From NCBI GenBank assembly GCA_036653535.1, contig JAVVTR010000001.1, forward strand, positions 186,001-250,000: a stretch of DNA of 64,000 nt, given 5' to 3'. The position numbers and the translations under genes are program-made. The notes under the pieces were generated by a model. It saw only the letters and a list, made by a program, of their open reading frames with translations, ran no database searches and had not been told where the DNA came from. The first letter of the stretch is position 1; every line of letters starts with the position of its first letter. Source of the DNA: JAVVTR01 sp036653535 (lineage in GTDB: Bacteria > Bacteroidota > Bacteroidia > Bacteroidales > P3). Positions 26,016 to 35,100 of this stretch are shown in pieces.

Positions 26016-29000
26016 TTAGCTTGCATTTTAGCATGATTGAGAATTGCCAAAGCCTCTGCTACCGTAATTCTATGTCCTCTATAAAAGGCTGCAATATAAC
26101 ATTCTTTTTCTTGATCTAAAACTTTTTTAGCCAAAGTTCGAACCTGATCTATATTAGTATAATAATCTCCTATATTATATTTATACAAGCCATCCTTATC
26201 CATATAATAAGTTAGCTCAAATTCAGGATATTGATTTAATATATTTTCATAATATTCCAAGGGATTATCTAAAGGATAGCGAAAAGCTCCAAGTTGTAAT
26301 TTAAACCTAATTTGATCGGTAAGAACAGGTTCTGCTTCTTTCACTGGATAACTTAAATCGCCTTTCTTTATATTTACTCCCGAAGGTAACAGTAAAGTAA
26401 ACGTTGTACGCCGATTCAACCTATGCTCCTCTTCTGTTTTTGCATTAGCAATTAGAGGTTGTTTTTTTCCGTACGATTTTCCTATAATACGTTCCAAGTC
26501 AAAACCTTTTTTTTCTACATAATTGCTTGTACTTTGCAAACGCCTATCCGTTAATTCTTGGTTATATTCTTCGCTTCCTCTTTCATCGGCATGAGCTTCT
26601 ATTTCAAATAAAATGTTGGGATTTTTAAGAGCGATAATAATCATACGGTCCAATTCTCTATGCGCATCTTTTACCAATTCGTTTTTATCAAAATCAAAAT
26701 ACAAATTATTGACATAAGTTTCATCGTTAATTTCCGAAAGTTTGGGACTACATTCAAACAAAATATAGTCTTTGGTTACTACCGTTTTTCTTATATCCGA
26801 CATCTGTACCGACTTGGGTAAAGAAGGTGCTCCTACTCCGGTTGGCATAGACGTAACTTCAATAGAATAAGCAGCATTGGGCGCTAAATCTATGTACGAA
26901 ACATTTCCTGCATTATCGGTTAGTGTAATTAAAGCTTTATCATCATTAGAACGTACATAAAACGGTTTATTTGCTTCCCTTTTTTGTAATTTATCTTCAC
27001 ATGCTTCACATTTCATTCCAGGAGGCACCACCGTTAGTTTAGCCCGACGTAAAGGATCGTTGATTCGGGTTTTGTAATCACTAACAAATCGGGAATCCAC
27101 CATAGAAATATCTTTCTTGTTTTTTGCTATGGCATCCACTATTTGCTTGGGAGACATATCCTCTCTAATATATTTACTAAGATCTTGTTTCCCTTGCTCC
27201 CCTACCGGCAAAGCAAAAGAAGCATATTCTCCTTGGAAATCGTCTTTTGTAATGGTGTCAAAATTTATATCTGATATTAATGAGAAAGCCAAAGTCGAAT
27301 CCAAAGCCAAAATCTCTTCAGTAAGAGTAGTATCTACATCGGCTAATGCTATCCTTTCATCTGGAATAGGCATGTAAGTTCCCTCTTCTCTAATTAAATT
27401 AAAGTTAAGTTCTTTAGAAAGCATCACCGGCAATAAAAAACTTTTTAACGATTTGAAATTTATGGTTTTAGTTTGGGGTAAATAAGCAGGTGATTCTATG
27501 CTTATATCGTAAGAGCCCTCCGGTAAAGAAAGAAAAGTATAACTTCCCTCTTCATTGGCACTCACCGTATCCGCTTTGCCCATATCTCTACAAGAAGCCC
27601 TTACTACATAATTGGAAATTTTTTCCCCAGTAAGAGAATCGTAAGCTGTCCCAAATAAATTAATAATTAAGCCTGTTTTTGTGAGTATGTATAAGTTATC
27701 GGTTCTTCCGGCACCGGAATAACGATTACTGGAAAACAGCATCGCTTCGTGCCTTTTATCCACTAATAAACTGTGATCATCAAAAGAGGAATTAATGGGA
27801 GAGGGAAGATTTATTACTTCTTTTATATGTGTGTAGGAGCTATCCAAAGTAGCTACATAAAGATCCAAACCTCCAAATCCCACCAAACCATCAGAAGCAA
27901 AAGAAAAAGTAAAATCATCTATCCACTGTGGGAAAACTTCTCTTTGCCTTGTATTTACAAGGGATCCGTAACGAACAGGTATTTCCCATTCCTTATTGAT
28001 TATTACCTCTGCATGGATCTTTCGCTTTTTAATATTACTCCTTAGCGCTTTCTTTTGTTTTTGTGATTGCTGCAAAGGAGAAGATACTCTTTTTTTATTC
28101 TTTCCTGAAGTTTTTCTCTGAGCAATACGTTCTACATACCATATATCGGTACCCGTATTTCTATCCAAATCTTTCACTACAAAAAGTAAACGATTGCCAT
28201 CTGGAGAAACGCAAGGATGCCCAACATTGCCGGTAAAATTAGTTCCCCCCTCTTTATAATTTAATTCAAATAATTGCAAATCCGACCAACTACCATCCGT
28301 TTGCCGTTGTAAGGTATAAATACCACTTTTATTCACTTGACTCCACATAAAATAGGCAATATTCCGCACGGAATCATAAGAAAACGTACCTATATTGCCC
28401 GCTAAAGAAGTTAAATCTCCTATTAATCTTGTAGGTTGAACCCACGAATTAGACTCTCTGTCGTAATTGGCTATATATAATTTAGAATAAGCATGCCCCG
28501 TTCTTGGATCCATAGTATTTTCCCCTTTTAAAGGACGCGTAGAAGAAAAAACCAATTGATCATTTACCAAAGCAAAACCATATTCACTAAAAGCCGTATT
28601 AATTCCCGTATCGTAACGAATATCTTGGGTTGTAATAGCAAATAGGGTATCTGTTCTCTGACTTATCTTTGCTAAACTTTTTTTGCGAATATTAAGTAGA
28701 GAATCCTTTATTCCATAAAAAGACATAGTATCTAATACCTTAGAAGCGTCATTATACATTCCCACAGAAAACAAGGATTCTACAAATTCTCTCATAAATT
28801 TTCCGTCTCTTCTTCCATTTTTCCAAACTCGTATAAAATAATCGTAAGCCTCCTTTGCATGATTTAACTTTTGCTGACTTAAACCTAATCTGTACCATAT
28901 TTCCGCTTGCAGTATAGTGTCTTTTTCCTTGTCTAAAGCTCTATAATACCTGTCAAACGCAATAATATATTGTTCTTGTTCAAAAGCTTGGTCTCCTAAT

Positions 29001-29119
29001 TTTATTCTTTTTTGTACCCCATGTTTAAAATCACCGGAATTTTGAGCAATAGCCTTCCCACTCCCTATTAAACAAAGGAAAAACACTAAAGCCTCCAACC
29101 ATAAACCCCTTTTTTTCAT
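26012..29119 (-). CDS. PorE-like OmpA-family lipid/peptidoglycan-associated protein with TPR, PD40 and SPOR-like regions
   Basis: 1035 residues. In order: signal peptide 1-25; TPR-like helices (about 30-150, FEQEQYIIAFDRYYRAL); a PD40/WD40-like propeller (about 165-480, with SPDGNRLLFVV and FSSTRPLKG); a carboxypeptidase-regulatory-like beta-sandwich (about 490-580); an acidic linker with CEACE; a complete OmpA domain (about 800-915, LYFDFDKNEL, IEAHADERGS, RRLQSTSNYV, NRRTTF); and a C-terminal SPOR-like domain (about 930-1025, FKLQLGAFR ... DGLYKYNIGDY). The first four parts match the plan of Porphyromonas PorE, a peptidoglycan-tethering T9SS component. A SPOR end is an addition to that plan. 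It overlaps the PorP gene. Confidence 0.88.
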   Translation of the reverse strand: MKKRGLWLEALVFFLCLIGSGKAIAQNSGDFKHGVQKRIKLGDQAFEQEQYIIAFDRYYRALDKEKDTILQAEIWYRLGLSQQKLNHAKEAYDYFIRVWKNGRRDGKFMREFVESLFSVGMYNDASKVLDTMSFYGIKDSLLNIRKKSLAKISQRTDTLFAITTQDIRYDTGINTAFSEYGFALVNDQLVFSSTRPLKGENTMDPRTGHAYSKLYIANYDRESNSWVQPTRLIGDLTSLAGNIGTFSYDSVRNIAYFMWSQVNKSGIYTLQRQTDGSWSDLQLFELNYKEGGTNFTGNVGHPCVSPDGNRLLFVVKDLDRNTGTDIWYVERIAQRKTSGKNKKRVSSPLQQSQKQKKALRSNIKKRKIHAEVIINKEWEIPVRYGSLVNTRQREVFPQWIDDFTFSFASDGLVGFGGLDLYVATLDSSYTHIKEVINLPSPINSSFDDHSLLVDKRHEAMLFSSNRYSGAGRTDNLYILTKTGLIINLFGTAYDSLTGEKISNYVVRASCRDMGKADTVSANEEGSYTFLSLPEGSYDISIESPAYLPQTKTINFKSLKSFLLPVMLSKELNFNLIREEGTYMPIPDERIALADVDTTLTEEILALDSTLAFSLISDINFDTITKDDFQGEYASFALPVGEQGKQDLSKYIREDMSPKQIVDAIAKNKKDISMVDSRFVSDYKTRINDPLRRAKLTVVPPGMKCEACEDKLQKREANKPFYVRSNDDKALITLTDNAGNVSYIDLAPNAAYSIEVTSMPTGVGAPSLPKSVQMSDIRKTVVTKDYILFECSPKLSEINDETYVNNLYFDFDKNELVKDAHRELDRMIIIALKNPNILFEIEAHADERGSEEYNQELTDRRLQSTSNYVEKKGFDLERIIGKSYGKKQPLIANAKTEEEHRLNRRTTFTLLLPSGVNIKKGDLSYPVKEAEPVLTDQIRFKLQLGAFRYPLDNPLEYYENILNQYPEFELTYYMDKDGLYKYNIGDYYTNIDQVRTLAKKVLDQEKECYIAAFYRGHRITVAEALAILNHAKMQAK

Positions 29120-29169
29120 ACGTACATAAATCTTTATTGAGCCATTGCAAATTTTTCTGTATTACATCC

Positions 29170-32100
29170 TTAAAAAACGCTTACAACCCCCTTTTTTGTA
29201 TGCGTTTTACCATCTTTCCCCGCAACAGTAATCACATATAGATAATCCCCTTTGGATACCATTTTCCCTTTATAGGTTCCATCCCATCCTTCTTTATTTT
29301 TAGAGCGAAATAGTTCCAATCCAAAACGATTAAAAATTAACAAATCTACCCCACGCATAAAGACATCATTAATACCATCTCCATTAGGAGAAAACGCATT
29401 AGGAATTTTTCCAAACTCATCCCCAATCAACACCTGCAAAACAGTTTTATTTTCACATCGACTAACCGTATCCCTTACCATTAGTGTTATATTACAATCC
29501 GTATATACCTTTTTTGTCTGCACGTTTCCTTGGAAAACAGCCTCCTTATTAAACAATTCCAAAGGACTCCAATAATAACTATATCTTCCACTTCCACCAA
29601 AAACATCACTTTGAATTTTTATAGCGGTACCTATAGGAACTTTTATTTGCTCTTTGCCAGGTTCCGCAAAAGCAACCTCCAAAGACATAGCATGCACCTG
29701 CATATATTGTGTATCTATTTTCGAGGTAGACAAAATCAAAGTAGAACCATCTGGTGTATATAAATAAGTACTATCACGACCTACAACCATAAATTGCATT
29801 TGTTGGTCATCTGCAAAGGCTGTATTGGTAGGCGTATTCCATCCTTCTATTTTTTCGTATATTCCTTTTTGCAAACGATACCAATCGAAGAAATATTTAT
29901 TAGTATTACCTCCATAAGGAAGTACAGAAAGGGCCACATTCATTCCTTGACAAGCAGTATCTAATAATTTAGCTTGCATGGCAAAGGTGCTATCCACAAA
30001 AATGGAAATAGTATCGTAAGAAAAGCAAGAAGAACTTCTATAAATGGTCTTTACATTAGCCATATTAGGATCTTCTTTTTCACGAGCAATAACTGAAAAA
30101 TATTCTATAGGTTGAACCAACTCCAAAGAACTAAAGGTAATAGCCTCCGGATTGGTTGTATTCGTTATAATCCGATTATTTGGCATCCACGTATAGGTAT
30201 AATCCCGAATGCTTTTATATTGAACCGAATCTATATTTAATGCAAGGTTTTTTTCCATATACTTGGCAGTATCCTTGCCCGCTTTGGCTTTAATCCAATA
30301 GGTAAACGGAACCGCTTTTATTATTTTATCTGGTATAGATCCACAATCATTCTCTGTGTGTAATCGAATTTTTAAAGAATCCGCATTTACGCCCGTAGTA
30401 AATTGCACTACAGCCAAAGTATCTTTCTTATCTTCATAATAATTTATTATTTGACCATCGCCGAATAATAAATCCCATTTGTAATTTGTTCCCTTGTTTC
30501 TTTGACCAAATGGGATTTTTATATAAGCATAACCGGTATCCTCTACACAAAAATGATTCTGCTGTATTTCTTCTATAAAAGGATCTATTTTATTTACTTG
30601 TCTTATGTTCAAAATTGTATCTCTATTTCCACATTCATTAAAAGAAGTGACACGAATATTGAAAGAACTATCAAGCCCGGAATTGACTAACACGGCAGAA
30701 TCGTTTTTAATAAAACCGTTCCGATTAAAAACCTCATACAAAGAAGTATAGGAACTTGGAAATTCCCATTTAATACTATCTATGGTTGCAATACGAGCAA
30801 TAACAAACGATAAAACTTCATTAGTTTTGCATAAGTATGGCTGCGTACATAAATACGCTCTTGCCGCCGAATCTCTTACGTTTATTTGCGTAGTTATACC
30901 CTTGCTTAAACCACAACTTCCTTTTCTTAAATACTGAACCATTACCTCTGCAGAATCCAAACCTACTTTAAAAGAAATAGCATTAGCACTGTCCACACTT
31001 AATCTAGTCCAAGAAAGAGGATAGGTCCATAGAAATTGGATGGTGTCTTTATCGTAGTTGTTTCCTAAGCGCATATTAATATTGGTAGAAACGCAAGGAG
31101 CATTATTGTCTACTAAAATTTCATCTACAAAAGTGTCTGGAACATTAATTCTAATTTTATACTCTAACGGATTTGCTGTTCCACATAAAGCACGAGGATA
31201 ACATTTTAATTTTTCCAAGGCTTCCGTTCCATCATAATTTCCAACCCGTAAAAGAATAGAAGAGGAGTCTAAACGAGTAATAGCTTGCCATCCGGAATTT
31301 TTAGGAAGTTCCCAGACGTATTTAACTACTCCCGAACCATCGTCTATATCGGCTTTAGCGGTGTAACTTCTAAGACTTTCCATACAAACTAAAGAATCTC
31401 CGATAATCGTGCCCGTTATAGTAGGAATAGTATCTGCCACTATATAATGAATTTCTGAAAGAATATTATTAGGACAAAATCTATTATGAGGCGTAAATAT
31501 TAGTTTTACCGTATCTAAATTCAAACATTTAATATTCACAATAGAACTATCGGGAGCAGAAGGAAAACTTATTTCTATAGGGGTAAGATCCGGTCCCTTG
31601 TATTCTACTTTTAGGTCGTAAGAAATATCCGCAAATTTATTCTTGGTTACGAGTAATACTGCCATACTATCCAAACAAACATTTATATCGCCTGCTATGG
31701 TAAGACGAGCCGTATCCATCGCCATTACTTCTTTTTCTACCAATGTTCCTCTTACTAACACTTGCTTATTACAACTATCCAAGGCATAAGCTTTAATTTT
31801 TCCAGAAGTACTTCCTACTTTAACAGAACAAGTTTGTGTTCCGTAAGAAACAATGCTATCCCCTTCCAATATATCACTATTTTCTGCTTGCCAACCAAAA
31901 GGAAATTCCCAACGATAAGCTTTAGCTCCCAAAGTGGAATTAAGGGTATATACTACCGTAGATCCAACACACGCACTATCCACAAACGTAAGAAAACCTT
32001 CTGTTTGCAAAGGTTGATGAGGACGAAATTCTAAAGTTTTAACCGGATTGGCACTGAAATAATTGCATCGATTATGGCCTGCATCGGTTATAGGAGCCAC

Positions 32101-35100
32101 TTGAATAAAACCCGGTTTACTTCCAGTAATTATTTTCACTTCTGCCGCATTAGTATCTCCTTTAGAAACAAAAGACCAAGAATCGGGCAATATCCATTGA
32201 TAAGCCGCAGAAACCGATCCATTTTCTACTTTAACGCTTATCTCGGTTTGCGGACAAGGTTCATAATGGAATACATTGGGTGTTACGGCCAATATTTCCC
32301 CAAGAAGTTTAGTGGCCACCGTATCTACCAAATGGATTCGTATATATAACGTATCTCCTTGGTTTTCACAATTTTTCCAACGAAGATTAACCATAAATAG
32401 ATTATCATCATTCACTAAAGACGATGGTTGAGGCATAACTACACAAATACTATCTTCCAATTTGGCATCTGGCATAATAGCCATACTGCCTTTAATTTTT
32501 TGCCATTGATAAATTATCTGCACATCCGCTGTATCCTCACCGTTAGGACGTACCCTTAATTTATATTCTTCCCCATGCAAACAAATGGTATCAAAAACGG
32601 TATCCCCATTCATACGCAAATTCGGGCTCCAATCTGGAAGAGGTCGTTTAGGTACCGATAAAACTAAATTAACAGGAAAAGTGTCGGAAATAGGACCAGC
32701 GCCACAATCATTATACCCGTATACCGTAATGTTTCCTGAAGCAGACCCTGCTCCATTTACAGTAAGATAAGGCTTAGTGGTAGTATCTTCTTTTGCACTC
32801 CAAGGTGTAGTCCAAACATAATGATTGGCATAAGGTAAAGCATTAATTTGGAAAACAGCCTCTTCGTTTAAACACACGGATTCATTTCTTAAACGCACAA
32901 CGGCTTTGTCTACTACTGCCGAATTGGGAATAATATGCATTGGTGATGAAACCGACAAACCACAACGATTTCTCAATTGAACTCGTAAATGCAGGGTATC
33001 GATATTTCCAACCTGAACAGAAAGTATACTGGGCAATAAAGAGGCGTCTTTGCAACTCCAATCGGTCCCCGCTAAAGAAGAGTCGAGACGGGGATAATTT
33101 TCTCCATTCCAAGAAAAATACGGTAAGGTATCTAAACTCCAATGAATATCGGGCATAAAATAATACTTGGATTCCGTATGCCCACAAGGAGATGTTGATA
33201 TAGGGTGATTCCCGTTTTTCTGATCCAATACAATTTCTGAAGTACGAACCATAAAGGGTCCTGTAGTATTGTCAACACTAAAAGAAATAGTATCCATAGG
33301 AAATATTGCAATAGACAAAGTATCTCCATATGTTTTACAATAGCTTATTTTGGCAGCTGCCTGTAAACGATAGGCCTTTTGATTAATATCCCTCTGTGTT
33401 ATTTCACACATACTATCTAAAGATATACTCGGCATAAATCCATTGGTATCTCCGCTCACTAAGGTCCAATTTATATGATATGGAGCTTTCTTTTCTGTAG
33501 AAGAAGTAATTAGTAAACTTATGGTATCATTCATACACAAGGTGTCTGTAGCTATTCCTCCTAATGTTGGATTATATCCAAAGGCAAAGTTAGCTGGAAC
33601 CAAACCTTTAGGAGGATATAAAATAGAATCTTGTGCAATAAACACAGTATCGGAAGCGGGCCCAGAGCCACAACCATTATTAGGTTCCACCCAAATCTTA
33701 CCCGAAACAAAATTTGCCTCTAATGCTCTGGTGGCACTACTTACAGTATCACAATATGGAGCCCATGGATAATGCCATATGTAATTCCCTGCTTCCACAA
33801 CGGTATCTATACGCAATATCAATTTTTCTTTATTACAAATATGTTTGGAAAGCAAAGACAAATTTTTCACATTTAAAATTCTTGTGGAAGTTGCAATAGT
33901 AATGGATGGCAGAGTAGATATGCCACAACGATTCGAGGCAACGACCTGTACATTCAAAGAGGAACCATTGCCTACCTGCATTTTCAAAGTGTCGTAAGAC
34001 CCTATTTTTAATAATTTAAAAGTACTTCCATCCATAGTAGAATCGGTGGGATTATACAATTGCTTTCCATTCCAAATAAAATGAGAAGCAGTAATGGTAG
34101 GGTTCATTTTCCAATCGAAATAATACTGAACCGTATCATTTCCACACGGTCTTGGCTGTATATGAATGCCTGTTTGTGCATCAAATAAATAATCCGTTAT
34201 TGTTTTATCATCAGGAACGCTTACCGTATCTACAGAACGTAATTCTATATAAACAGAATCTCCATAGGTTAAACACCCATCGTGTCGCACCGCTACCGCA
34301 ATAAAATCCTTTTCAAATCCAGCCTTTTTTTCAAAAACGCACAAACTATCCATCGGCTTATTGGCGGGTATAATTTTATCTTGTGCATTTCCTGCAAGCA
34401 AAAACCAACCATATCTCCAAATAGCATCTTTTTGTTTGGCATCCACGTACCTTGCCTTTAAAGTTATATTTGTCCGCATACATATAGTATCTACAGCGGT
34501 ATCCCTTCTTATGGGATCATAATTTTTCCCTGCAAAGTCGTATAAAGAGGGATGCTTAGGAGGATATAATATAGCAGATATTTTTACTGTATCAGAATTA
34601 GGGCCTATACCGCAACTATTGTAAGGGCTTACATAAACCAATCCTGTATCAAAATCGGCCTTAAATTTTCGGGTGTATTTTTCTGGAGCATTTAGCGCAT
34701 TCTTTACCGTATCGATTTTAAGATCCCATGAATAATGCCAAATATAATTGGTGGCGTTGGGCACTTCTTGGTGTGTAAATTCCACCTCTTCTCTATTACA
34801 CAAACTGTTTTTAAATGCCGTAAACGAAGCCGTATCCACCACTAAAGAAATAGGTTTTATGGTATCCGTATAAGAAACAGAGGAACCACATAAGCCCACC
34901 GCTCTCACCCCTATCGTCAAAGGGTTTTTACCTACTACCAAAGCTAAGGTGTCTTTATATTGCCCATTTTTTAATATTTTCCAACCGGAAGCATCTATAT
35001 TGTCGGTTCCACTTATGACATTGCCTCCATTCCACAGCCAAGTTAGATAATATAAAGAAGGATCCTGCATCACCTTATCTAAAATGTAAATTACCGTATC

